NCBI GenBank assembly: GCA_900539175.1
Contig: UQAW01000001.1
Span: 1-64,000 of the forward strand
Length of the DNA: 64,000 nt
Direction: 5' to 3'
Source: an uncultured Lachnospiraceae bacterium
Lineage (GTDB): Bacteria; Bacillota; Clostridia; Lachnospirales; Lachnospiraceae
The notes beneath the pieces are model-generated. The model was not told the DNA's origin. It did not search any database and saw only the letters and a program-made list of their open reading frames with translations. The translations under genes were made by a program, and so were the position numbers. Shown piece by piece: positions 52,929-60,405 of the stretch. Every line of letters begins with the position of its first letter. The stretch's first letter is position 1.

Positions 52929-53768
52929 ATGGAACAGAGGATAGGTGTAATCGGAGCAGGAGTTATGGGAAAAGGGGTGGCACAGCGTTTTGCAAAATAC
53001 GGCTATCGTGTAATACTTCTGGATAACAATCCGGAAGTGCTGAAGAATGCTGCCGGAGAAATTTATCGGGATTTAAAAGTAAAGAGCATGTTTGATAAAT
53101 CTGTCCAGGTGCAGGAAATTATGGAACGTATTTCCGTAGTTCAGGAATATGAGGAGATCCGGGATGTTGACTTTATTATTGAAAATGTATGTGAAAAAGA
53201 AGAGATAAAGAAGGAAGTTTATGAACAGCTGAAAGAAATCGTAAAACCAGACTGCATTTATCTGGTTAATACTTCCTGTATTCCAATTACGCGGATCGGT
53301 GCATATACGGAAACCCCGGAGAGGGTTATAGGAGTTCATTTTATGAATCCGGTTCCGGTAAAGAATTTTGCGGAAGTTATTCTGGGGAAAAAGACTTCTC
53401 AGGATACGATAGAAAAAGTAGGCGAACTTTTACATAGTGTACAGATTGATTATGAAGCAGTGAATGACAGTGCCGGATTTGTCTCTAACAGAGTTTCTCA
53501 TCTTTTCATGAATGAAGCGGCCTTTCTTGTTTATGAAGGAGTAGCAGATGCAAAACAGATCGACAATATTTTTAAGAAGGCATTTGGACATAAGATGGGA
53601 CCGTTGGAAACTGCTGACTTAATAGGAATTGATACGGTAGTTGATTCCCTGGAGGTTCTTTACAAAGAGTATCAGGATCCAAAGTTCAGGGTATGCCCAC
53701 TGCTCCGCCGCATGGTTGAGATGGGAGAAGTCGGAAGAAAGAACAAAAAAGGATTTTATCAGTATTAA
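52929..53768 (+). CDS. 3-hydroxyacyl-CoA dehydrogenase-type enzyme (extender-unit dehydrogenase)
   Basis: A 279-residue NAD-dependent dehydrogenase. The Rossmann motif is GVIGAGVMGKGVAQRFAKYG; NTSCIPITRI, GVHFMNPVPVKNF and NDSAGFVSNRV are conserved family stretches, and the C-terminal domain ends EVGRKNKKGFYQY. Homologues in FkbH-containing clusters oxidise glyceryl-ACP at C3 on the way to hydroxymalonyl-ACP. Its place directly before an ACP and FkbH supports that role over beta-oxidation. TGGAGGA lies before ATG 52929. Confidence 0.9.
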   Translation: MEQRIGVIGAGVMGKGVAQRFAKYGYRVILLDNNPEVLKNAAGEIYRDLKVKSMFDKSVQVQEIMERISVVQEYEEIRDVDFIIENVCEKEEIKKEVYEQLKEIVKPDCIYLVNTSCIPITRIGAYTETPERVIGVHFMNPVPVKNFAEVILGKKTSQDTIEKVGELLHSVQIDYEAVNDSAGFVSNRVSHLFMNEAAFLVYEGVADAKQIDNIFKKAFGHKMGPLETADLIGIDTVVDSLEVLYKEYQDPKFRVCPLLRRMVEMGEVGRKNKKGFYQY

Positions 53769-53825
53769 AAAACGGGATTTGTATATCAAAAATAAAAATA
53801 TCTATAACAGTTGGAGGAAAAGAAC

Positions 53826-54053
53826 ATGAAAGAAAAAATCAGAGAATTTTTAGGAAGATTTATTGATGAAAGCAGTGTGGCAGATGACGACAACATTTTT
53901 GAGAGCGGACTTGTGAACTCCCTTTTTGCAATGCAGTTAGTCAGTTTTATTGAAGAGGAGTTTGAAATCAGTATTGAAAATGAAGAGTTAGATCTTGATA
54001 ATTTTAAAGATGTTAATTCGATTGCAGCATTGGTAAGTTCCAAGCTTGGATGA
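53826..54053 (+). CDS. Acyl carrier protein for glyceryl/hydroxymalonyl-ACP
   Basis: A 75-residue ACP. The phosphopantetheine serine is Ser32 in SGLVNSLFAMQLV. Asn in place of the usual Asp before Ser, and the FAMQLV continuation, are typical of ACPs partnered with FkbH enzymes. ATG 53826 is chosen because TGGAGG lies nine bases upstream. It would carry the three-carbon unit through FkbH, the dehydrogenase at 52929 and the acyl-CoA dehydrogenase at 55233. Confidence 0.9.
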   Translation: MKEKIREFLGRFIDESSVADDDNIFESGLVNSLFAMQLVSFIEEEFEISIENEELDLDNFKDVNSIAALVSSKLG

Positions 54054-54055
54054 AA

Positions 54056-54165
54056 GTTCGCAGTCAAATATTCCGCAGCAAGCTGCGGGGTATTTGACCC
54101 TCGCGGCAGTCGCCAAATGTACATGCAAGCATGTCCACTTGGCTCGTTGCTTCGCAGGAATAAAT
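54056..54165. repeat. Double-palindrome repeat element between ACP and FkbH genes
   Basis: Two hairpins lie in tandem. GTCAAATATTCCGCAG (54063-54078) faces CTGCGGGGTATTTGAC (54083-54098), and GCCAAATGTACATGC (54112-54126) faces GCATGTCCACTTGGC (54129-54143) with a two-base loop. The block is more GC-rich than the genes around it. It looks like a dispersed palindromic insertion; as RNA it could reduce read-through or stabilise the 5' part. Confidence 0.7.
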
Positions 54166-54193
54166 AAGGAAAAATTATGGAGGTATCTGTGTT

Positions 54194-55219
54194 GTGAAAG
54201 ATACAAAGATAAAATGTGTTGTGTGGGATCTGGACAATACACTGTGGGAAGGAATCCTGCAGGAGGGTGATAACATTGTTCTGAAAGAAGAGGCAGCAGC
54301 GGTAATAAAGGAACTGGATAAGCGTGGTATTTTGCAGTCCGTCAGCAGTAAGAATGACTATGAATCGGCCAAGGAAAAGCTGGAAGAATTTGGATTGTGG
54401 GAATATTTTATTTATCCTCAAATCAATTGGAATCCGAAATCAGAAGCAATTGAAACAATTGCAAAAAGCATCAATATCGGTATCGATACGTTGGCCTTTG
54501 TAGATGATCAGGAATTTGAACGGGAGGAAGTATCTTATTCTCACAAAGATGTACTCTGCATTGACGCATTAAAGATTGATAAAATTCTTTCCATGGACTG
54601 TATGATGCCGAACTATATCACCACAGACTCTAAAAACAGAAGAGCGATGTATCAAAATGACATTACAAGAAATAATGTGGAAAAGGATTTTCAGGGAACA
54701 AAAGAAGAATTCTTAAGTTCCCTGCATATGACTTTTTGTATCAGTAAAGCCAGGGAAAGTGATTTGCAAAGAGCGGAGGAACTGACAGTAAGAACCCATC
54801 AGTTGAATTCAACAGGCTATGTGTATTCCTATGATGAATTAAAAGCATGTATTGATGATGAAAAGTATGAGGTCCTTGTGACAAGACTGGACGATAAATA
54901 TGGTACTTACGGAACCATTGGTCTTGCTTTAATTGAAAAGAACGAGAAAGTCTGGGAAGTGAAGCTTTTGCTGATGTCATGCCGTGTTATGTCCAGGGGA
55001 GTGGGAAATATCCTATTAAATTACATTTGTAATGAAGCCAAAAAAGCAGGTGTAAAGCTGCAGGCACAATTTGTTCCCACAGATAAAAACCGTATTATGT
55101 ATATTACATATAAGTTTAACGGATTCAAAGAAATAAAAGAAAATGATGTGATTGTGTTTGAGGCGGATACAAGTTATGAAAGAAAAATTCCTGAGTATGT
55201 GGAATTAGTAGTGGTATAG
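54194..55219 (+). CDS. FkbH-like glyceryltransferase/phosphatase
   Basis: A 341-residue HAD-type enzyme that takes the glyceryl group from 1,3-bisphosphoglycerate, removes phosphate and loads it on an ACP, starting methoxy- or hydroxymalonyl-ACP synthesis. The HAD motif is VVWDLDNTLWEG (Asp12, Asp14), VSSKND and FVDDQEFEREEV follow, and a GNAT-like C-terminal part contains RTHQLNSTGY and SCRVMSRGVG. GTG 54194 follows GGAGGT by nine bases. The distance to the ACP gene is enlarged by the palindromic repeat. Confidence 0.93.
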   Translation: MKDTKIKCVVWDLDNTLWEGILQEGDNIVLKEEAAAVIKELDKRGILQSVSSKNDYESAKEKLEEFGLWEYFIYPQINWNPKSEAIETIAKSINIGIDTLAFVDDQEFEREEVSYSHKDVLCIDALKIDKILSMDCMMPNYITTDSKNRRAMYQNDITRNNVEKDFQGTKEEFLSSLHMTFCISKARESDLQRAEELTVRTHQLNSTGYVYSYDELKACIDDEKYEVLVTRLDDKYGTYGTIGLALIEKNEKVWEVKLLLMSCRVMSRGVGNILLNYICNEAKKAGVKLQAQFVPTDKNRIMYITYKFNGFKEIKENDVIVFEADTSYERKIPEYVELVVV

Positions 55220-55232
55220 GAGGGCGCGGATT

Positions 55233-56369
55233 TTGGAATTTTCATATTCACAAGAGCAAAAAGAATACAGAAAAGAAATTATTAATTTTGCAAGAGAAAA
55301 TTTAAATGATGAAGAATTTCTGGAACAGTATAATCCGGAAATGTGGAAAAAGGTATCTGATTTTGGCCTTCTTGGATTGACAATCGGGGAAGAATACGGA
55401 GGACTCGGGGAAAGTTATCAGACAGCCGCATATGTATATGAAAGTCTTGGATACGCATGTAAAAATAATGGTTTTATCTTTGTGATTAACAATCATGTAT
55501 GGGTGTCTCAGAATATTATTTATCTATATGGTTCCAGGGAATTAAAGGATAAATATATTCCCAATATGATAACGGGAGAGCACATCGGTGCAATTGCTAT
55601 TACAGAAGTGAATTCAGGTTCCGATGCATTCAGTATGGTGACAACAGCGAAAGAAGAAGGAGATTATTATATCTTAAATGGCGGTAAAATGTTTATTTCA
55701 AATGGGCCGATTGCAGATATTTTTGTTGTTTTTGCTGTAACACAGGAGAATCCGAAAAAGATCACGGCGTTTGTAGTGGAAAGAGCCTTTGAAGGTGTAA
55801 AAACGGGGCCGGATATTGAGAAGATGGGGCTGCATGCATGTCCTACCAGTGAGTTGATTTTGGACAATGTTAAGGTCCCCAAAGAAAATATTCTCGGAAG
55901 AATCGGCGGAGGAGCCAATATTTTAACCCAGGCAATCGAATGGGAAAGATGTTATGAGTTTGCCCCTCATGTGGGAGTTATGCAGAGGATCATGGAGGAG
56001 TGTATAAAACAGGTAAAGATGAGAACGCAGTTTGGAAAACCGATTGGGGAGTATCAGGCGGTTTCACACAAAATTGCGGAGATGAAGATTGCCATAGAAA
56101 TGTCTAAACTGATGTTGTATAAAATTGCATGGCTGAAGGACAAAAAAAGAACTGCTTACACAGAGGTTTCTGTATTTAAGACATACGTCAGTGAGAATTA
56201 TATTAAAACCTGCCGTGATGCACTGCAGATTTTTGGTGCTTACGGTTATACGAAGGAATATGGAATAGAGAGAGAACTTAGAGATGCGCTTGCATGCAGT
56301 ATTTATTCCGGAACAAATGAGATGCAGAAAAATACGATTTACGAGATGGTCAAAATGATGCGTTTGTAA
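55233..56369 (+). CDS. Acyl-CoA dehydrogenase-type enzyme of the hydroxymalonyl-ACP route
   Basis: A 378-residue flavoprotein. AIAITEVNSGSDAFSMVTTA and the FAD-binding RTQFGKPIGEYQAV are standard. At the usual catalytic-base position (IYEGT of medium-chain enzymes) it has Ser359 in SIYSGTNEMQ; Glu238 in EWERCY aligns by eye with the relocated base of isovaleryl-CoA and long-chain enzymes. In FkbH clusters such enzymes take part in converting the glyceryl-ACP intermediate to hydroxymalonyl-ACP. TTG 55233 is used, with AGGAGGG nine bases upstream. Electrons would pass to the EtfB/EtfA pair that follows. Confidence 0.9.
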   Translation: MEFSYSQEQKEYRKEIINFARENLNDEEFLEQYNPEMWKKVSDFGLLGLTIGEEYGGLGESYQTAAYVYESLGYACKNNGFIFVINNHVWVSQNIIYLYGSRELKDKYIPNMITGEHIGAIAITEVNSGSDAFSMVTTAKEEGDYYILNGGKMFISNGPIADIFVVFAVTQENPKKITAFVVERAFEGVKTGPDIEKMGLHACPTSELILDNVKVPKENILGRIGGGANILTQAIEWERCYEFAPHVGVMQRIMEECIKQVKMRTQFGKPIGEYQAVSHKIAEMKIAIEMSKLMLYKIAWLKDKKRTAYTEVSVFKTYVSENYIKTCRDALQIFGAYGYTKEYGIERELRDALACSIYSGTNEMQKNTIYEMVKMMRL

Positions 56370-56397
56370 GACCGCATACCCACAAAAGGATAAAAAA

Positions 56398-57204
56398 ATG
56401 GAAAATCAAAAAAGCAGAGTGGTTTTATGCATTAAACCGGTAAAAACAGAGTTATTATTTCAAAATAATAATGGTGATAATGAGCCTTTTCAGATGAATC
56501 CATACGAATTAAAGGCTTTGGAAAATTTGGCTGCGCTGAAAAAAAGCGGAGAAGGAGATTTTTGCCTGACCTGTGTATGTATGGGAGACAGGAAAGCAGA
56601 AAGCGTTTTAAGGCGGGCACTTGCTATGGGAGCGGATGAAGCGGTTCTTGTCAGTGACAAAATATTCGCAGGCTCAGATACTGTGGCCACGACCTACATT
56701 CTGCAGAAGGCAGTGGAAAAGTTGGATCATGTTCAAATGATCGTGTGTGGGGCGAAAACCATTGACGGAGAAACCGGACAGGTACCCCAGGGGCTTTGCG
56801 AGCGGCTTGGATTTGATTCTATTATAACTGGAAATGAGATTTTAGAAATGAAGGATGCGTGTGTTATCTATAAAAATAGATGCGGAAATACAATAGAAAC
56901 ACTGCAATCGAGGCTGCCGGCCGTTATGAAGTACAATGATTTTAGCGTTAATTTGCCCATAATAAGTCTGCTGGCCATAAAAAAAGCAAAGAAAAAAGAA
57001 ATTCTGTTTCTGGATTCTGCTGCAATGGAAATAGACCCAAAAAGATGCGGATTAAAAGGTTCCAAAACAAAGGTAAAGGAAATCCGGAACAAGTTTGTTA
57101 AAAACGAAAGCATAAAAGTAGATGGAAATGTTCATGAAATGGCTGTAGTACTATCAAATCTTCTTGAGTATGGGGAAGCTGGGAAGGAGAAAAATTTTGG
57201 ATGA
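56398..57204 (+). CDS. etfB: Electron transfer flavoprotein beta subunit
   Basis: A 268-residue FixA/EtfB protein. CVCMGDRKAESVLRRALAMG and the signature GAKTIDGETGQVPQGLCERL are clear, as is GNTIETLQSRLPAV. With EtfA it accepts electrons from the acyl-CoA dehydrogenase 28 bases upstream. AAAAGGA precedes ATG 56398. Its end overlaps etfA. Confidence 0.93.
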   Translation: MENQKSRVVLCIKPVKTELLFQNNNGDNEPFQMNPYELKALENLAALKKSGEGDFCLTCVCMGDRKAESVLRRALAMGADEAVLVSDKIFAGSDTVATTYILQKAVEKLDHVQMIVCGAKTIDGETGQVPQGLCERLGFDSIITGNEILEMKDACVIYKNRCGNTIETLQSRLPAVMKYNDFSVNLPIISLLAIKKAKKKEILFLDSAAMEIDPKRCGLKGSKTKVKEIRNKFVKNESIKVDGNVHEMAVVLSNLLEYGEAGKEKNFG

Positions 57205-58192
57205 TAATTGCAAAAAGGAAATTCTTGTAGTCTGTGACAGTTGTGCAGTAATGAATGAGCATATGGCGCAGATGATCTCTAAGGCAAGAATTTTGGCTGA
57301 TAAAGGTGGTCATCTTGTCAGTGTTTTATACATAGGAGATGAGAGTGAAAGTACAATCAAAGAAATTTCGGAATGCGGTGCAGATTTTCTTATTTTGGGA
57401 ATAGGCTGTAAAAATGTTGGAGTGTGGAAATACAGTGACATTATTACGTCAGTGATAAAAAAAAGAAAGCCGAAATTGATTCTTTTTCAGGCAAGCAGTT
57501 TTGGAAAAGATATTGCAGCGATCATATCTACTCGTTTCGAAGCAGGACTAACGGCAGATTGTATTGATATTTTGTATGATCCGGAAGAAGGATTTCGGTT
57601 TGTACGGGCTGCCATTTGTGATTCTGTAATCGCACAGATCAGTTGTATCAATTGTGATATGAACATGGGCACTGTAAAGGAAGGCGTTTTTGAGCGGTGC
57701 AGTGCAGAAAGAAAGTCAGATATTCAGGTTCTTTCATTCCCGGTGGAAGCTGATGAGGATGCATATGATAAAAATGTAATATGCATAGACACTCGTCAGG
57801 CAGAACAAGTAAAAAGTGAAATAAATATAAATGAATATGCTACAGTATTTTGTATTGGGCGTGGAGCTTCTTCGCCGGAATGTGTAGAGGCGATTTATGC
57901 GCTTGCAAAAAAATATCACGCATGTGTGGTGGGAACAAGACCTGTTATAGAAGAAGGCATTATGAAAAAGGAGCGTCAGGTGGGGCAATCGGGAAAAAGT
58001 ATTTCGCCGCAGCTTTATGTAGGATTTGGCGTCTTTGGTGCAAGTCAGCATTTGGTTGGGATTCGCAATGCAAAGAAAATTATTGCTGTTAATAAAGATC
58101 CAAATGCACCCATTTTTGATTATGCAGATTATTCAATTGTGGCAGATGTGAAAGAACTATTAAATGAATTGAATAAAATACAGGCATTATAA
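57197..58192 (+). CDS. etfA: Electron transfer flavoprotein alpha subunit
   Basis: A 331-residue FixB/EtfA protein. The C-terminal FAD domain is well conserved: GTRPVIEEGIMKKERQVGQS, then SGKSISPQLYVGFGVFGASQ, HLVGIRNAKKIIAVNKDPNA and PIFDYADYSIVAD. TTG 57197 is preferred because AAGGAG lies seven bases upstream and the overlap with etfB (TTGGATGA) is short; ATG 57170 is an alternative. No extra iron-sulfur domain of the caffeyl-type Etf is present. Confidence 0.92.
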   Translation: MDDNCKKEILVVCDSCAVMNEHMAQMISKARILADKGGHLVSVLYIGDESESTIKEISECGADFLILGIGCKNVGVWKYSDIITSVIKKRKPKLILFQASSFGKDIAAIISTRFEAGLTADCIDILYDPEEGFRFVRAAICDSVIAQISCINCDMNMGTVKEGVFERCSAERKSDIQVLSFPVEADEDAYDKNVICIDTRQAEQVKSEININEYATVFCIGRGASSPECVEAIYALAKKYHACVVGTRPVIEEGIMKKERQVGQSGKSISPQLYVGFGVFGASQHLVGIRNAKKIIAVNKDPNAPIFDYADYSIVADVKELLNELNKIQAL

Positions 58193-58218
58193 AACAAGAG
58201 AAAAAAGGAGTAAAAGGC

Positions 58219-58455
58219 ATGAAAAGAGAAGAAATTACAGAGTATTTAAAGGTTACTCTTGCCGAAACTATGGGCTGTGATGTAGAGGATATTGATGAGA
58301 ATACAAGTTTTTTTAAATTAGGAGTTACCTCTATTCAGGCATTAAAAGTGATTAATAAAATGAGAAAGGCACTCGAAATAGAAATTAATCCGGCAGCTAT
58401 TTTTGAATATAAGTGTATTGCAGAGCTTGCAGAATATCTGGAAAGCTGCTTATAA
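58219..58455 (+). CDS. Second stand-alone acyl carrier protein
   Basis: A 78-residue ACP with Ser38 in KLGVTSIQALKVINKM; Thr replaces the usual Asp before Ser. It differs clearly from the ACP at 53826, so it probably has another task. It lies 34 bases before the free acyltransferase and could be the extension ACP missing from the ligase-ACP-KS protein. AAAGGAG precedes ATG 58219. Confidence 0.88.
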   Translation: MKREEITEYLKVTLAETMGCDVEDIDENTSFFKLGVTSIQALKVINKMRKALEIEINPAAIFEYKCIAELAEYLESCL

Positions 58456-58489
58456 GAAACTTATCAAAGGAGAAAGAGAGTACATTGCT

Positions 58490-59470
58490 ATGAATTATGT
58501 TATGCTGTTTCCGGGGCAGGGGTCGCAATACCTTCATATGTGCCATGATTTATATGGAAAAAGTGATGAGGTAAGAAAAATTTTTGAAACATCGTCAGAG
58601 CTTTTGGGATATGATCTTTGGCAGATGATAGAGCATGGAGATTTAAAAACATTAACAAGATCACAAAATGCTCAGCCTGCAGTTCTTACAGCAAGTTATG
58701 CGTTGTATCAGAATTTTATAAAGAAATATGGAAAAAAACCTGACATGGTGGTAGGACATAGTCTTGGAGAAATTTCAGCATTGGTATGTACAGGAAGCAT
58801 TCCATTTGAAGACGCCATTTGTTTTGTGAGGAGCCGTGGAGAATTGATGGAACGTGCGTTTCAGGAAAAGCTTGGGTTTGCCGGTATCATAACAGATATG
58901 GAACAGAACGAATTGGAGAGAATTCTCTCAGAGTTAAACGAAGAAGGATATGTAGCCATAACAGGTTACAATTCTCCAAATCAATTTATGGTTGGGGGAA
59001 ACACGCAAATAGAGAAAATTCTTGACGATAAAATCGAAGCATGTGGAGGACAGTATATTCCGCACCGAATGATTCCAATGAAGGTAAATGCACCATACCA
59101 TAGCAGATTGATGAATATTTATCAGAAGGATTTTGAGAAAATGCTTGAGGGGATAAAATTTTCTGTCCCTGATGTCACGGTTTTTTCTACCGTCAGCGGA
59201 AGTATGATTCAAAATGAATCCGAAATTCCGAAGCTGCTGATTGAACAGATGGCGTCACCTATTTTATGGAATCAGGCAATCGAAGAAATTGTTAAGAAAA
59301 AATATGATGCATACATAGACATTGGACCAAACAAAATCATCAGAAATCTTATTGAAGAGAAAACAAGGACATTATGTGTTTTAGCAGCAGATGATCGTGA
59401 AGAAGAAGAGAAAATTGCTTCTTTTTTTGAAAAATCCCCCAATGCTACGGAACGTAGCAAAAAAATATGA
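58490..59470 (+). CDS. Stand-alone (trans-acting) acyltransferase, FabD/FenF type
   Basis: A 326-residue acyltransferase. LFPGQGSQYLHMC opens the domain, Ser91 is in VGHSLGEISA and His204 in NAPYHSRLM, where malonyl-specific cis ATs have HAFH. Free ATs of this class feed AT-less PKS modules; here two KS modules (in the 25000 and 41460 products) lack an AT. It may use malonyl-CoA or the hydroxymalonyl-ACP made by the adjacent cassette. ATG 58490 has a weak ribosome site (AGAGAG seven bases upstream; AAGGAG at about 16), so expression may be coupled to the ACP. The tail SPNATERSKK is not conserved. Confidence 0.88.
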   Translation: MNYVMLFPGQGSQYLHMCHDLYGKSDEVRKIFETSSELLGYDLWQMIEHGDLKTLTRSQNAQPAVLTASYALYQNFIKKYGKKPDMVVGHSLGEISALVCTGSIPFEDAICFVRSRGELMERAFQEKLGFAGIITDMEQNELERILSELNEEGYVAITGYNSPNQFMVGGNTQIEKILDDKIEACGGQYIPHRMIPMKVNAPYHSRLMNIYQKDFEKMLEGIKFSVPDVTVFSTVSGSMIQNESEIPKLLIEQMASPILWNQAIEEIVKKKYDAYIDIGPNKIIRNLIEEKTRTLCVLAADDREEEEKIASFFEKSPNATERSKKI

Positions 59471-59512
59471 GATGTATCGTGCAGTTGCTTGCAGGAACGG
59501 CATAAAATTTCT

Positions 59513-59609
59513 ATGATTACTATTGTTGAAAGGATATTTTTGCAAAAGTAATAAAAGAAAATCAAGGTACAAAAAGAACAAAAAGATCTGAATAGACAAT
59601 AGTAATCAT
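59513..59609. repeat. Perfect 14-bp inverted repeat framing a 69-bp segment
   Basis: ATGATTACTATTGT (59513-59526) and ACAATAGTAATCAT (59596-59609) are exact inverted copies in the 169-base gap before the second ABC set. The segment between them is A-rich and holds no gene. The layout fits a very small transposable remnant, a looping operator, or a long-range RNA stem. A TTGAAA at 59526-59531 with a poor TAATAA 17 bases on is a weak promoter candidate. Confidence 0.7.
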
Positions 59610-59639
59610 TAAAGTAATAGGGAAAGGAATCATGAGAAC

Positions 59640-60404
59640 ATGGAAAAAAAGGAAGTAGTTATCCAGGCAACAGGATTAAAAAAAAGTTTTCAGTGCGGAG
59701 ATACAGAGCAGGTAATTTTTGAAAACTTAAATCTGGAGATATATAAGGGGGATTTCACAGTTATTATGGGTTCTTCAGGAGCAGGAAAATCCACTCTTTT
59801 ATATTCTCTTTCAGGCATGGACAGACCTGTAAAAGGAGAAGTAAAATTTTGCGGAGAAGTGGTGACAAAGCTGACTGATGATCAGTTGGCTGTATTTCGA
59901 AGAAAAAATTGTGGATTTGTTTTCCAGCAAAATTATTTACTGGATAAGATGAGTCTGATGGACAATGTGATTGTGGCAGGCGTTCTTGTGAGCAGTAAAC
60001 GTAATGAAATCGTAGAAAAAGCGAAAAAATTATTTGAACTGGTTCATATTCCATCCAACACCCAGAAGAAATTTCCCAATCAAATATCTGGCGGGGAGGC
60101 TCAGAGAGCGGGGATTGTAAGGGCCGTTATCAACAGTCCGAATGTCGTATTTGCAGATGAACCAACGGGTGCTTTGAATTCTGATAATTCAAAGGCTGTA
60201 TTAGATATATTATCAAAACTTTATAAAGAAGGACAGAGTATTATTATGGTTACCCATGATAAAAAGTCCGCGCTTCGTGCGAATCGTGTAATTTATTTAA
60301 AAGACGGTCAGATTTTCGGGGATTGCAATCTGGGTACATATGAAGAAGAAAATACCGAAAGAGCTGCAAAGTTGGATGAATTTTTGCTGGAAATGGGGTG
60401 GTAA
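59640..60404 (+). CDS. ABC transporter ATP-binding protein (second set)
   Basis: A 254-residue MacB/BceA-class ATPase with Walker A GSSGAGKST, FVFQQNYLLDKM, signature ISGGEAQRAGIVRAV, Walker B VVFADEPTGALNSD and MVTHDK. ATG 59640 has AAAGGA eleven bases upstream. It is followed after one base by its permease. It resembles, but does not duplicate closely, the ATPase at 52122. Confidence 0.92.
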   Translation: MEKKEVVIQATGLKKSFQCGDTEQVIFENLNLEIYKGDFTVIMGSSGAGKSTLLYSLSGMDRPVKGEVKFCGEVVTKLTDDQLAVFRRKNCGFVFQQNYLLDKMSLMDNVIVAGVLVSSKRNEIVEKAKKLFELVHIPSNTQKKFPNQISGGEAQRAGIVRAVINSPNVVFADEPTGALNSDNSKAVLDILSKLYKEGQSIIMVTHDKKSALRANRVIYLKDGQIFGDCNLGTYEEENTERAAKLDEFLLEMGW

Positions 60405-60405
60405 T

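Noticed and set aside
53786..54421. Minus-strand frame of 211 codons across the ACP-FkbH junction
   Set aside because: Runs through two clear forward genes and the palindromic repeat; hydrophobic, low-complexity translation without a ribosome site.
59444..59458. Small hairpin GCTACG-GAA-CGTAGC at the end of the acyltransferase gene
   Set aside because: Followed by an A-run, not a T-run, and only six base pairs; not a terminator on the coding strand.
59526..59554. Promoter candidate TTGAAA-17-TAATAA before the second ABC set
   Set aside because: The -10 matches only three of six positions; mentioned under the inverted repeat but not called.
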